DNA from: DYIU01 sp038326775
GTDB taxonomy: Bacteria > Actinomycetota > Geothermincolia > Fen-727 > Anoxymicrobiaceae
Assembly: GCA_038326775.1 (NCBI GenBank)
Contig: JBBQKJ010000006.1
Location: 26,368-90,367 of the forward strand
DNA: 64,000 bases
Direction of reading: 5' to 3'
The notes beneath the pieces are model-generated. The model searched no databases and had not been told where the DNA came from. It saw nothing but the letters and a program-made list of their open reading frames with translations. A program made the position numbers and the translations under genes. This document shows positions 50,303-59,648 of the stretch, one piece after another; within the stretch, counting starts at the first letter, position 1, and each line of letters begins with the position of its first letter.

Positions 50303-53098
50303 ATGGATTACAAGGAGACTCTCAACCTTCCCAGGACGAAGTTCCCGATGAAGGGAAACCTGGCCGGAAAGGAACCGGAGATACAGAAGCGTTGGAAAGA
50401 GATGGGTCTCTACGAGCTCATGCTGGAACGGGCCGAGGGGCGCCCAACCTACATCCTGCACGATGGGCCTCCCTACGCCAACGGCGACATACACGTCGGC
50501 ACCGCGTACAACAAGATACTTAAGGACATTATCGTCAAGTACAAGACGATGCGTGGCTACCGCTGCCCCTACGTGCCCGGCTGGGACTGCCACGGCCAGC
50601 CGATCGAGCACGAGGTCACAAAGAGGCTCGGCCCCGATGCCGATGTCGGCAAGATCGAAATACGCAGGAAGTGCAGGGAGTACGCGCTGAAGTTCGTGAA
50701 GCGCCAGTCGGAGCAGTTCGAGCGCCTGGGCGTGCTCGGCGACTTCAGTGACCCGTACCTCACGCTGGCTCCCCAGTACGAGGCCACCAACGTGGAGGTC
50801 TTCGCAGAGCTCTACAGGAAGGGCTTGATCTACAGGGGCCGAAAGCCGATACACTGGTGCACCAACTGTGTCACCGCCCTTGCCGAGGCCGAGATCGAGT
50901 ACGAGGACAAGGAGTCGCACTCCATATACGTCAAGTTCCCTCTTCTGGACGAGTTCAAGCCGCTGGGGAATGAGGGCAAACCGGTCTCGCTGCTGATCTG
51001 GACGACGACACCATGGACCCTTCCCGCCAACGTGGCAATAGCGCTCTCGCCGAAACTGCCCTACGTCGGTGTTGATACCGGCGAGGAAATCCTGGTCATG
51101 GCGGAGCCGCTCGTTGAACAGGTGATGAGCGAGCTCGAGTTGGGGGGCTATTCGCTCTCAGAGGCGTTCTCGGGCCGTGAGATGGAACGGCTCAACTGCG
51201 AACACCCCTGGGCTGACTGGGACTCCGTGATAGTGCTCGCCACCTATATCACGCTCGAGCAGGGGACAGGGTGCGTGCACATCGCCCCCGGGCACGGCCA
51301 GGAAGATTACCTCACCGGGCTGGAGTACGACCTTCCAGGCCCGATGCCTGTTGACGACCTCGGCTACTTCACTGACGAGGCCGGTCCTTTCGCCGGAATG
51401 GGCCTTGCCGAGGCTAACCCCAGGATAATCGCGGACCTGTCCGAAAGAGGGCTGCTACTGGCGTCCGGGACCCTGACTCACCAGTACCCTCACTGCTGGC
51501 GCTGCAAGGAGCCGGTGGTGTTCCGCGCCACGCCCCAGTGGTTCATTGCGCTCGATTCCGCGGCGGTCGGTGACGCGCTGCGAAAGGGAGCGATGAAGGC
51601 TGTGGAGGAGGTGGAGTGGATACCCGACTGGACCGTCAACCGCATCGGCTCCATGGTGGAAAACAGGCCCGATTGGTGCATCTCCCGGCAGCGCGCCTGG
51701 GGCGTGCCTCTACCGATACTCTACTGCGGGAAGTGCGGCCGGGAGCTCATCACGCCAGAGACGCTGGAGGCCATCCGCGTCATGGTTGCCAGTGAAGGCG
51801 CGGACGCCTGGTTCGAAAAGGACCCGGCCGAATTTCTGCCGACCGGCACGTCCTGCCCCGATTGCGGTGGGAACGTGTTTGACAAAGAGAACGATATCGT
51901 GGATGTCTGGTTCGAGTCCGGTGTAAGCAGCCTTGCCGTGCTTCGCAACCGCGACGGGCTGCGCTGGCCCGCCGACCTCTACGTAGAGGGGAGCGACCAG
52001 CATCGGGGATGGTTCCAATCAAGCCTCCTGCTCGCGGTTGGATACTCCGGCAGGCCACCGTTCGGGGCTGTGCTCACCCACGGCTTCACCGTGGATGGCG
52101 ATGGCCGCAAGATGTCCAAGTCGCTCGGCAACGCGATCGACCCCCGCGAGGTATACAAACGCTCCGGCGCCGATATCCTGCGCCTCTGGACGGCGACCAC
52201 CGATTATTCAAGCGACATTCCGATATCGGAGGAGATACTCTCTCGGGTGACCGAAGCTTACAGGCGCATGCGAAACACCCTGCGGTTCCTGCTTGGCAAC
52301 ACCTTCGACTTCGACCCGGAGGCCGACGCGGTCGCGGTGGAGGACATGGAGGAGATCGACCGCTGGATGCTCTCCAGGCTCCAGGGCCTGCTTCAGCGAG
52401 TTGCCTCCCTGATGGACCGGTGGCTTTTTCACCAGGCTCTGCAGGCTGTGTTACTGTTCTGCACAGTCGACTTGAGCTCGTTATATCTGGACATCCTCAA
52501 GGACAGGCTTTACACGTTTGCGCCGGATTCGCGTGGCCGCAGGTCCGCGCAGACCGCCCTGCACCGGATAATGCTGAGCCTTGTCGCTATCATAGCGCCC
52601 GTGCTCGCGCACACCGCGGAGGAGGCCCTCTGGTCGTTGCCCGACGGGCAGCAGCCAGTCGAAAGCGTCCACCTGCTGCCGTGGCCCGATTGCGACCAGT
52701 CGCTCGTCGACGAACGGCTCGACGACAGATGGGGGAAGCTCCTCGAGGTACGCGAGGAGGTCTATCGTAAGATAGAGGAGGCGCGCCAGTCGGCGCTCCT
52801 CGGCACCAGCCTCGAGGCGCTGGTTCGGGTTTACGCCGGGGGCGACATGCTGGAGCTTCTCAAGGCCTTCCACGGAGAACTACCGGCTTTTTTCATCGTG
52901 TCCCAGGTCGAGGTTGGCGACCTGTCGGCTCTCGGAGAAGAGCGTGCGGCCGGAGGTGGCCTCCAGGTCGCAATCGAGCGCGCGAGCGGCGAGAAGTGCC
53001 AGCGGTGCTGGAACTACAGCCAATCGGTCGGCGCCAACGCCGAGGAACTCGATCTATGCGAGCGGTGCGTCGCGTCGCTCGAGGAGATCAACCGGTAG
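50303..53098 (+). CDS. ileS: Isoleucyl-tRNA synthetase
   Basis: A 931-residue class I synthetase charging tRNA-Ile. The HIGH motif appears as PPYANGDIHVGTAYNKILKD near residue 55, the editing domain around 190-390, the KMSKS motif GRKMSKSLGNAIDPREV near 600, and a C-terminal zinc knuckle (KCQRCWNYS, LCERCV). Length and layout match the bacterial type that has the C-terminal zinc module. ATG 50303 is preceded by GCGGGG; a longer frame to 50264 runs through a hairpin. ileS-lspA is a standard neighbourhood. Confidence 0.97.
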   Translation: MDYKETLNLPRTKFPMKGNLAGKEPEIQKRWKEMGLYELMLERAEGRPTYILHDGPPYANGDIHVGTAYNKILKDIIVKYKTMRGYRCPYVPGWDCHGQPIEHEVTKRLGPDADVGKIEIRRKCREYALKFVKRQSEQFERLGVLGDFSDPYLTLAPQYEATNVEVFAELYRKGLIYRGRKPIHWCTNCVTALAEAEIEYEDKESHSIYVKFPLLDEFKPLGNEGKPVSLLIWTTTPWTLPANVAIALSPKLPYVGVDTGEEILVMAEPLVEQVMSELELGGYSLSEAFSGREMERLNCEHPWADWDSVIVLATYITLEQGTGCVHIAPGHGQEDYLTGLEYDLPGPMPVDDLGYFTDEAGPFAGMGLAEANPRIIADLSERGLLLASGTLTHQYPHCWRCKEPVVFRATPQWFIALDSAAVGDALRKGAMKAVEEVEWIPDWTVNRIGSMVENRPDWCISRQRAWGVPLPILYCGKCGRELITPETLEAIRVMVASEGADAWFEKDPAEFLPTGTSCPDCGGNVFDKENDIVDVWFESGVSSLAVLRNRDGLRWPADLYVEGSDQHRGWFQSSLLLAVGYSGRPPFGAVLTHGFTVDGDGRKMSKSLGNAIDPREVYKRSGADILRLWTATTDYSSDIPISEEILSRVTEAYRRMRNTLRFLLGNTFDFDPEADAVAVEDMEEIDRWMLSRLQGLLQRVASLMDRWLFHQALQAVLLFCTVDLSSLYLDILKDRLYTFAPDSRGRRSAQTALHRIMLSLVAIIAPVLAHTAEEALWSLPDGQQPVESVHLLPWPDCDQSLVDERLDDRWGKLLEVREEVYRKIEEARQSALLGTSLEALVRVYAGGDMLELLKAFHGELPAFFIVSQVEVGDLSALGEERAAGGGLQVAIERASGEKCQRCWNYSQSVGANAEELDLCERCVASLEEINR

Positions 53099-53100
53099 CC

Positions 53101-53592
53101 GTGTCCATCAACGCCGGCAGAAACACCCTTATCTTCGCTTTGACCGTGCTCGGAACGATAGCGCTGGACCAGTCGTCGAAGGCCGTGGTGGTGGCATGCA
53201 TAGAGCCGGGCCGTTCCGTAACGGTGATACCTCACGTGCTCTCGATAACTCATTCGACCAACACCGGGGCGGCGTTCGGGCTGCTGCGGGGCAACGGGCA
53301 GATAGTCTTCCTCGCGGCGCTGGTGATAGTGGTGATGATGCTGGTATGGTTCTTCTACTCTCGGGACCGCATGGGTGCATGGTCGTTCCTGGGGCTCGGC
53401 CTCATAGTCGGAGGGGCTGTCGGGAACAACCTGCTGGACAGGGTCTTCAGGGGCAAGGTGGTCGACTTCATCGACCTGGGCTGGTGGCCGGTGTTCAACA
53501 TCGCCGATATCGCTATCATCGTCGGTGTTATAATCGTTTTCGCCGGGTACGCACGGGAGCTCTGGAGCGCTGAGGCGGGTGACCAGCCCTAG
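53101..53592 (+). CDS. lspA: Lipoprotein signal peptidase (signal peptidase II)
   Basis: A 163-residue aspartic membrane peptidase that cuts signal peptides of diacylated prolipoproteins. Four membrane segments are visible, with the conserved STNTGAAFGLL, VGNNLLDRVFRGKVVDFIDL (first catalytic Asp) and FNIADIAI (second Asp). GTG 53101 follows the ileS stop by two bases; no near ribosome site is visible, and the frame is open upstream, but that part matches only ileS DNA. lgt, its partner enzyme, is next. Confidence 0.92.
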   Translation: MSINAGRNTLIFALTVLGTIALDQSSKAVVVACIEPGRSVTVIPHVLSITHSTNTGAAFGLLRGNGQIVFLAALVIVVMMLVWFFYSRDRMGAWSFLGLGLIVGGAVGNNLLDRVFRGKVVDFIDLGWWPVFNIADIAIIVGVIIVFAGYARELWSAEAGDQP

Positions 53593-53607
53593 AGCTGGAG
53601 GTGTTTG

Positions 53608-54393
53608 TTGCATCGAGAGCTGTTCCACATAGGCAGTCTGACCATCTATTCCTACGGTGTTTTCCTGGCGTTTGGTTTTATCGTTGCCACCCTTTTCGCC
53701 CGCGACTGGTATGTTCAGCGGTACAGGGAACCGGACATAATCCTCGACTTCGTGCTTGCCGCGGTTGTCGGAGGAATCGTTGGCGCCAGGCTCTTTTACG
53801 TCATCGGGCATTTCTCGGATTTCTCCAAGACCCCTGGAAAGATATTCGCGCTCAACATGGAGGGGCTGGTGTTCTACGGCGGGCTCATCCTGGGGCTTGC
53901 CATGGCCTTACTTGTCGGATATCTCAAGAAAGTTCGGTTCTGGGACACCATGGATCTGGCGGGCGTCTGCGTGCCGGTCGCGCTGGCCGTCGCTCGCGTC
54001 GGCTGCCTGCTCAACGGCTGCTGTTACGGCAAGCCAACAGGGCTGCCCTGGGGCATAACCTACCCCGCGTCCGCAGGCCTGGTCGGGGCGCGCCACCCGA
54101 CCCAGATATACGAGCTCATCCTTGACCTGGTTCTTTTCGGGCTGTTGTGGTGGAAGAAAGACGGTTTTGAACGCGAGGGGACCGCCTTCTGGCTGTTCCT
54201 GATGGGCTATGGCCTCATACGCTTCACCGTCGAGATATTCCGGGAGCACTCGCAGGCTTACGCCGGACTCGGCTTCCAGGTCGGCAGCATAGCAATGGTA
54301 GTGATCGCTGTGGCCGTACTACTGCTTCGTTACCGGTTGCTTCCCGCGTCCTGCAGCGGGGCCTTGCCGGCCAACGGGAGTGAGCTCGACTGA
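53608..54393 (+). CDS. lgt: Prolipoprotein diacylglyceryl transferase
   Basis: A 261-residue multi-pass membrane enzyme that adds diacylglycerol to the Cys of prolipoproteins, the step before LspA. It has SYGVFLAFGFIVATLFAR, GGIVGARLFYV, EGLVFYGGLILG and ARVGCLLNGCCYGKPTGLPW with the essential Arg region. TTG 53608 lies six bases after GGAGG, better than TTG 53605. The stop overlaps rluD. Together with lspA it makes a lipoprotein maturation unit. Confidence 0.93.
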   Translation: MHRELFHIGSLTIYSYGVFLAFGFIVATLFARDWYVQRYREPDIILDFVLAAVVGGIVGARLFYVIGHFSDFSKTPGKIFALNMEGLVFYGGLILGLAMALLVGYLKKVRFWDTMDLAGVCVPVALAVARVGCLLNGCCYGKPTGLPWGITYPASAGLVGARHPTQIYELILDLVLFGLLWWKKDGFEREGTAFWLFLMGYGLIRFTVEIFREHSQAYAGLGFQVGSIAMVVIAVAVLLLRYRLLPASCSGALPANGSELD

Positions 54394-55322
54394 TGCAGCC
54401 CGGGGGTTGGTCTGCCGCGGCCGGGCCCGGTGAAGAAGGCCGCAGGCTGGATGTTTTCGTATCCGGCCGGGCTGGCATCTCGCGAAACCGCGTCCAGAGA
54501 CTCATCGCGGAGGGGCTCGTGCTTGTCAACGGATGCCATGCGCGCAAGAACCACGTGCTTGCACCGGGAGATGATGTCTCCTGGGAAGTTCCGATGCCCG
54601 GGCCCGAGGAAGTCGTCCCCCAGGAGATCCCGCTCGAAGTTGTCTTTGAGGATTCTCACCTCGTGGTAATAGACAAGGCTGCGGACATGGTCATGTATCC
54701 GGGGCCCGGTCATGCCGCCGACACGCTCTCAAACGCCCTTCTGGCAAGGTATCCGGACATATCCGGAGTGGGGGGCAGGGGACGCCCGGGTATCTTCCAC
54801 AGGCTGGACAGGGGCACGTCAGGGCTTGTGGCGGTCGCCCGCACCGAGGAGGCGTTCCGGGCAATGGTCGAGAAGATGAAAGAGCGAAAGGTCGATCGTG
54901 ACTACCTGGCGCTCGCGGTCGGCTCCATCCCTGCGGAGACCGGGGCCATCGAAGCGCCGATGGGAAGGAGCCGCACAAACCGCAAGAGAATGGCGGTGGA
55001 CCGCATGACGGGAAGGCGCGCGGTATCGCGTTTCAGGGTCATGGAGAGGTTCGGAGGGGATTTTACACTCGTCGAGGTCTCCCTGGAGACCGGGCGAACT
55101 CACCAGATACGGGTGCACTTTGCCCACATTGGCTATCCGGTTGCCGGTGACCGGGAGTACTCTTCCGGCAAGGCGTCCCGCCTGCCTGGACTCGAGAGGC
55201 AGTTTCTTCACGCGTACAGGCTGAGGTTTGAACACCCGGTGACAGGGGAGGCCATTGAGTTGACCTCCGGCCTGCCCGAAGACTTGGGCGCTGTTCTCGA
55301 AGGGCTGCGAGGCCGCGCCTGA
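54393..55322 (+). CDS. rluD: Pseudouridine synthase, RluA/RluD family
   Basis: A 309-residue synthase with an N-terminal S4 domain (about 15-75, LDVFVSGRAGISRNRVQRLI) and the catalytic domain with FHRLDRGTSGLVAVART, in which the Asp is the nucleophile, and ETGRTHQIRVHFAHIGYPVAGD. The family member acting on the 23S helix 69 is RluD; the exact target here is inferred from the S4 domain and the lspA neighbourhood. The ATG overlaps the lgt stop. It is the last gene of the ileS block. Confidence 0.92.
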   Translation: MQPGGWSAAAGPGEEGRRLDVFVSGRAGISRNRVQRLIAEGLVLVNGCHARKNHVLAPGDDVSWEVPMPGPEEVVPQEIPLEVVFEDSHLVVIDKAADMVMYPGPGHAADTLSNALLARYPDISGVGGRGRPGIFHRLDRGTSGLVAVARTEEAFRAMVEKMKERKVDRDYLALAVGSIPAETGAIEAPMGRSRTNRKRMAVDRMTGRRAVSRFRVMERFGGDFTLVEVSLETGRTHQIRVHFAHIGYPVAGDREYSSGKASRLPGLERQFLHAYRLRFEHPVTGEAIELTSGLPEDLGAVLEGLRGRA

Positions 55323-55398
55323 CCCCGCTCAACAGCAGCCAATGCAGAAGCAGGGGCTACGGCCGTAGCGTCGTGGAAAAACGCTTGTGGGAATCATT

Positions 55399-55563
55399 AG
55401 TGCTCCCTTCCATAAATACGGTTACGTACCGAAGAGCGTCCGTGCGCCGCGCCCGACAAGGCGCGCTACCGAGTCGTACTCGGGAGTACGGCGAAGGAGC
55501 ACAACGCCCTCGGAGTGGATGCAGGGGCGAACGAAAGCCAGCGTATTTATGGAAGGGAGCACT
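55399..55563. repeat. 165-bp element closed by a perfect 22-bp inverted repeat
   Basis: Positions 55399-55420 are the exact reverse complement of 55542-55563. The right arm ends at the first base of the stop codon of the minus-strand aroF copy. The 121-base interior is GC-rich and itself folds, for example CGTACT/AGTACG around a CGGG loop near 55475-55490. No coding frame is seen. It could be a small non-autonomous transposon (MITE-like), a dispersed palindromic repeat, or a structured RNA. Confidence 0.75.
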
Positions 55564-56576
55564 TAGAGAGACCGGCCCACTATCGGCGCGATGGACCGCA
55601 CCTTTCCCATCATCGAGTCGAACTGTTCCAACGTGAGCGCCTGCGGCCCGTCGCAGAGAGCCGAGTCAGGGTCAGGGTGGACCTCCACCATTATTCCGTC
55701 GGCCCCCGCGGCAATAGCGGCAAGCGCCATCGGTTCGACTAGGTGGGTTCGGCCGGTGGCATGGGCGGGGTCGACGATCACGGGCAGGTGCGAGATGTTC
55801 TTGATGACGGGCACCGCCGACAGGTCGAGCGTGTTCCTGGTGTAAGTCTCGAACGTGGTGATGCCGCGCTCGCAGAGGATGACGTCGCGGTTTCCCTCGA
55901 TTATCACGTACTCGGCGGCAAGGAGCAGGTCTTTCACGGTGGAGCTTGGACCGCGCTTGAGCATGACCGGGTGGCCGCTAATGCCCACCTCGGTCAGAAG
56001 CGCGAAATTCTGCATGTTGCGCGCCCCCACCTGGAGGATGTCGGCGTACCTGCTGACCAGCTCGACGTTGCGCGGGTCTGTGACCTCGGTTATTACCAGG
56101 AGGCCGGTCTCCTCGCGCGCCTCGGCCAGGTACTTCAGGGCCTCCTCGCCAAGGCCCTGGAAGGAGTAGGGCGAAGTGCGGGGCTTGTAGGCGCCACCGC
56201 GCAGTATACGCGCGCCGCTTTCCTTGACTCTACGCGCAGTCTGGAGCAGCTGCTCCTCGCTTTCGACCGCGCAGGGGCCGGCGATGACCACGACCTGGCC
56301 CGACCCGATGCTCACCTCGCCGATCTTGATGACGGTGTCTTCGGGGTGAGCCTCGCGGCCGGCGAACTTGTAAGGTTGAAGGATGGGGATGATGTCTTCG
56401 ACGCCCGGCATGCTCTGCATCTTTTCAACGATGCGGGTTTTGTCGTCGCCCACGATGCCTATGACGGTTTTCTGCACACCGAAGATGGGGTGAGTCCGGA
56501 GGCCGAAGGAGTGGACCTTCTCCATCACCGTCTCTATCTGTTCTTTACTCGCTCCCGCGCGCATCACGATTATCAT
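55563..56576 (-). CDS. aroF: 3-deoxy-7-phosphoheptulonate (DAHP) synthase, second copy
   Basis: A 337-residue type I-beta DAHP synthase on the minus strand, the same length as the copy at 1532-2545 and sharing MIIVMR, VVIAGPCAVESEEQLL, ILRGGAYKPRTSPYSFQG, DPAHATGRTH and MVEVHPDPDSALCDGPQ. The regulatory N-terminal domain differs clearly between the copies (for example HSFGLRTHPIFGVQK against HSIGAEAHLSRGEFK), so they may answer to different amino acids. It stands alone, with no aromatic gene beside it, between the 22-bp repeat element and the nuclease gene. No good ribosome site is seen before the ATG. Confidence 0.94.
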   Translation of the reverse strand: MIIVMRAGASKEQIETVMEKVHSFGLRTHPIFGVQKTVIGIVGDDKTRIVEKMQSMPGVEDIIPILQPYKFAGREAHPEDTVIKIGEVSIGSGQVVVIAGPCAVESEEQLLQTARRVKESGARILRGGAYKPRTSPYSFQGLGEEALKYLAEAREETGLLVITEVTDPRNVELVSRYADILQVGARNMQNFALLTEVGISGHPVMLKRGPSSTVKDLLLAAEYVIIEGNRDVILCERGITTFETYTRNTLDLSAVPVIKNISHLPVIVDPAHATGRTHLVEPMALAAIAAGADGIMVEVHPDPDSALCDGPQALTLEQFDSMMGKVRSIAPIVGRSL

Positions 56577-56675
56577 ATGAGCGTTATCCCTGTCTTCAGA
56601 ACATCAACACCGGTCAATCGCATGGGGTCCGGAGTGATTATGGTAATCCTTATGGGCAGTCGCATCAATAGACCG

Positions 56676-56698
56676 AGCCCAATCCTCAAGGTTGGGCT
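56676..56698 (-). terminator. Hairpin at the stop of the RecB-like gene
   Basis: AGCCCAA at 56676-56682 pairs with TTGGGCT at 56692-56698, with two more C-G pairs inside past a one-base bulge. On the minus strand it begins at the stop codon of the nuclease gene. There is no T-run, so termination is only possible. Confidence 0.45.
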
Positions 56699-57665
56699 AG
56701 AAGAGACGTCCATCGGCCTCGCGCCAGGCCAGCTGACCGTCTTCGTCAAGGTATGCGACCCCGCGGTTTCCGCCGACCGTTTCGACGCCCTTGTCCGCCA
56801 TGTAGGCCGCGACAACGCCCTTGAGGCCCTCGACCCGTGAAAGACCCAGTGAGACCTGCTGGTGGGTGGAGACAAGCTCATCCACGGCCTGCCCGATGTC
56901 AAGCGTCGGAACCGTGGAGCCGCGCCTGGGCTGAACCTTGCCAGCCATGAGCGGGCACTCGTCGAGGAAGTCGCACCACGGGCAGAGATTGTTGCGGCAA
57001 GCAGAGAACTCCTCGCGCTCGACGCATAGCGCCACTCTCTGCACTTCGGCCAGGGCGGTCTGGATGCGCTCGGGCGTGACGTACATGCTGTGGCGGTGGT
57101 CCAGGAGCACGTAGTGGAAGGTGACACGGTCGACCGGTATCTCCCAGATCCGCTCCGCGGCGATATGATAGAGGGGCAACTGAAGGTCTTCGGCCAGCCT
57201 GCGCGCCGGGGGAAGCCTGCGGTTCGTCTTGTAGTCGATTATCTCGAAACCACCGGAGGGGACCCTGTCGAGGCGGTCGATGACCCCTGATAGCTCGCAG
57301 AAACCGAGATCTATCCTGAACTTATACTCGAGAGCGGCGGGGAGCTTGAACTCTCCGGGCGCTGTTGGGATATTGTTCCTGTAGTAGAGCTCGAGAGCGG
57401 CTTTCGCCTGGTAAAAATAGCGTGTCTCTTCCTCCGCCGAAGAGTATCCCTCGCTTAACCAGCAGGTCTCTAGTTGACCTATAAGGTCAGACAGAGCCGG
57501 TGGGTCTGGTGTGGGGTGGGAATAGAGCCACTCGAGAGCCTCGTGGACGCTCTTGCCGAAGCTGAGAGCGGGGCTGGGGAGGGTTGGACGACCATCGACG
57601 TACCTGAACATGTACTGAAGAGGACAGTTCTGGTACGTGGATATTTCACTGTAGCTTAACTTCAT
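56697..57665 (-). CDS. PD-(D/E)XK nuclease, RecB/Cas4-like with Fe-S cysteines
   Basis: A 322-residue nuclease of the RecB-like PD-(D/E)XK group. The start SYSEISTYQNCPLQYMFRY, FGKSVHEALEWLY, GVIDRLDRV, FEIIDYKTNRR and QLPLYHIAAERIW give the His, Asp, Glu/Asp-Lys and Q-Y motifs. One Cys near residue 14 and three in CRNNLCPWCDFLDECP would hold an iron-sulfur cluster, as in AddB and Cas4. No helicase, CRISPR array or cas gene is nearby, so a general DNA-repair or end-processing role is likelier than CRISPR adaptation. Confidence 0.88.
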   Translation of the reverse strand: MKLSYSEISTYQNCPLQYMFRYVDGRPTLPSPALSFGKSVHEALEWLYSHPTPDPPALSDLIGQLETCWLSEGYSSAEEETRYFYQAKAALELYYRNNIPTAPGEFKLPAALEYKFRIDLGFCELSGVIDRLDRVPSGGFEIIDYKTNRRLPPARRLAEDLQLPLYHIAAERIWEIPVDRVTFHYVLLDHRHSMYVTPERIQTALAEVQRVALCVEREEFSACRNNLCPWCDFLDECPLMAGKVQPRRGSTVPTLDIGQAVDELVSTHQQVSLGLSRVEGLKGVVAAYMADKGVETVGGNRGVAYLDEDGQLAWREADGRLF

Positions 57666-57742
57666 TTTCGCCTCGATCCGTTGTCGTCGGAAACCGGCAC
57701 CCTGATTATATTACCCGGGAGTGACACCGAATGACACTGCCG
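57666..57742. other. Short intergenic stretch, no feature seen
   Basis: Between the nuclease start and the left end of the insertion sequence. I see no promoter or gene that I can support, although the nuclease must be transcribed from here or from within the insertion sequence. Confidence 0.5.
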
Positions 57743-57921
57743 GCAGCGATTCCGCAAATTAAGATTCTGAACCCTCTCCTTTACGCATAACAAAGCAAAA
57801 CAGCGAAAGATCCACCACCTCAAACACCCTTGAGCAAATTCGCATTCGTGGAAATGACTTGCGTTCACTCTGAATCTGGTATACACGATGAGTAACAGGT
57901 TAAGACAGAGGAGGTATTCTC

Positions 57922-58242
57922 GTGAATCGTTCTGGCATGACCGAAAAGGAGCGGGAGAGCCGGTCGCGCACCAAGCCGTACATCGACCACAGGGAGATGG
58001 TAAGGGGAACCCTCTCGGTAAGGGCGCGAACCTGCGGAAAGCCAAACTGCAAGTGCAGGAAGGGTGAGAAGCACGTCGCCCTCTTCCTGGTGCGAAGCAA
58101 GGGCGGCAAGGTCGAGCAGCTTTACATACCGAGAGATAAGGAAGAGACGGTGCGCCAGTGGGTTCAGAACTGGCGGGAGGTCCAGGCTAACCTGGAAGAG
58201 ATCTCCTCCTCCTACTGGGAGAGGTTGAAGAAAAAGGGGTAG
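57922..58242 (+). CDS. Small insertion-sequence accessory protein (DUF6788-like)
   Basis: A 106-residue basic protein with GTG start seven bases after GAGGAGG. Its centre is RGTLSVRARTCGKPNCKCRK, with a C-x4-C-x-C metal-type motif, then KGGKVEQLYIPRDKEETVRQ and a C-terminal helix EVQANLEEISSSYWERL. Proteins of this kind are often encoded directly before transposases; I associate it with the DUF6788 type. The frame is intact although the neighbouring transposase is broken. Function in transposition is unknown. Confidence 0.75.
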   Translation: MNRSGMTEKERESRSRTKPYIDHREMVRGTLSVRARTCGKPNCKCRKGEKHVALFLVRSKGGKVEQLYIPRDKEETVRQWVQNWREVQANLEEISSSYWERLKKKG

Positions 58243-58244
58243 CG

Positions 58245-59453
58245 GTGCTCCGTCGTTTTCTGCGCTACGCCGACAAGGTCTATCAGCTTGACCGGCTCAT
58301 CTGTCGGGTGAGTGATGGCCGCAGCCGTCCCCTTATCCCCACGTCCGCCGTGTTCAGCAGCGTGGTGCTGATGATGCTCGCGCGCCTGGGCTCGCTCGAT
58401 GCCCTGGAGCAGCAGAGAGGGTCAGCTTTCTGGTGTGGTGGATGGGAGGGCCCCGTCCAAGCGCTGACACCGTCGGGCGCGTCTTCGCGACTATCGACCT
58501 GGAGGCGATCCGCTCTAACATCCACCACGTCTACACCAGGCTCAAGAGGAACAAGGCGCTCCGGGAGTTCGGAGGGGTCTATGCCCTCGTCATCGATGGA
58601 CATGAATCCTCTTCCTCCTACCTTCAGTCCTGTGGTGGCTGCCTTACGCGGAGGGTTCGCGCCGGGGACGGTGAGCGCATTCAGTTCTACCAGCGGCTGT
58701 GTCGGCAATGCTCGTGACAGAAGACTTCCCGGTTCTCTTAGACGTTGAGGAGCAGAGGAAAGGAGAGGACGAGGTCGCCTGTGCCACGAGGCTTTGCCGC
58801 CGCGTTATTCTGAATTATCCGCGCGCTTTCGAGGTGGTCCTGGTGGACGCTTTGTACCTGACGTCCCCTTTCTTCAAGTTCCTGCTCGCCCACGGGAAAA
58901 ACGTGGTTTGCGTGCTCAAAGACGAGAGGCGGGATCTCATGGAAGACGCCACGAGCATTTTCAAGCGGGAGCCCCCTGTTCTTGTCGGTGATGGCACGGT
59001 GGAGAAAAGGCTCTGGGATGTCGAGGGGCTCACCTCCTGGAAGAGCCTGGGAAAACCGGTTCGGGTGGTCCGCTCGCTTGAGACGAAGAAGGTGACGAGG
59101 CAGTTGACCGGCGAGGAGGAAGTGGAGACCTCCGAGTGGATGTGGGTGACCACCCTGCCGCGGGCGACAGTCTCAACGGAAGATATCGTCAGCCTGGGAC
59201 ATGCCAGGTGGTTGATAGAGAACCAGGCCTTCAATGAGATGGTCACTCACTGGCACGCCAACCACGTGTATCGCCACCACCCTACAGCAATCACCGCTTT
59301 CTGGCTGACGCTGATGCTGGTCATGAACAATTCAGGGCGTTTGTCAATCTCAATATCAAGCCCGAGTTTCGCACCAGGCACACTCAACTGCACTTCGCCC
59401 GTCTCCTGTCTTTAGAGCTTTGTGATGTTGGGGACAACAGCAAGCCTCCATAG
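58245..59453 (+). pseudogene. Transposase pseudogene, three frameshifts
   Basis: The reading frame continues over about 400 codons only if three shifts are allowed: near 58430 (after RGSAFWCGG into WMGGPRPSADTVGR), near 58690 (from ERIQFYQR into VSAMLVTEDFPVLLDVEEQ) and near 59330 (into FRAFVNLNIKPEFRTRH, ending at TAG 59451-59453). Recognisable transposase parts are ALVIDGHESSSSY, EVVLVDALYLTSPFFKFLL, and HARWLIENQAFNEMVTHWH, which give an Asp-Asp-Glu arrangement like IS4-type enzymes. Three shifts make decay likelier than programmed frameshifting. Confidence 0.8.
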
Positions 59454-59648
59454 CACGCTTTTTTGATCTTGAGACTATTTAAGACTTCCTGAAGACTGCC
59501 GTATGAATCACCATGCAGGTGATGGTTTCCCCCTCTCATGATGGCCCTGGCGCCCCCCTGAAGAGCGTGAAACGAAACTGGTCAGTGTAGGAATCCTGCT
59601 TTCAGGGCATAACCATGGGGTTCTTAGAGCAAGTTGCGGAATCGCTGC

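Larger units (their letters stand above)
57743..59648 (+). mobile_element. Decayed insertion sequence with imperfect terminal inverted repeats
   Basis: The left end (57743-57774) and right end (59618-59648) are inverted: 15 bases of perfect match (57743-57757 against 59634-59648) plus an outer-to-inner GAACCC/GGGTTC match (57769-57774 against 59618-59623), with a diverged middle. Between them lie a small accessory gene and a transposase broken by three frameshifts. The element is about 1.9 kb. No target-site duplication is evident at the edges. The family is not certain; the transposase has an IS4-like DDE layout. Confidence 0.75.

Noticed and set aside
56697..57665. Cas4 of a CRISPR system
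   Set aside because: The Cys and nuclease motifs are shared by RecB-like proteins in general; no repeat array or cas gene is in the window.
58245..59453. Programmed frameshifting in the transposase
   Set aside because: Three separate shifts are needed and no slippery heptamer with a downstream structure is obvious; decay is simpler.
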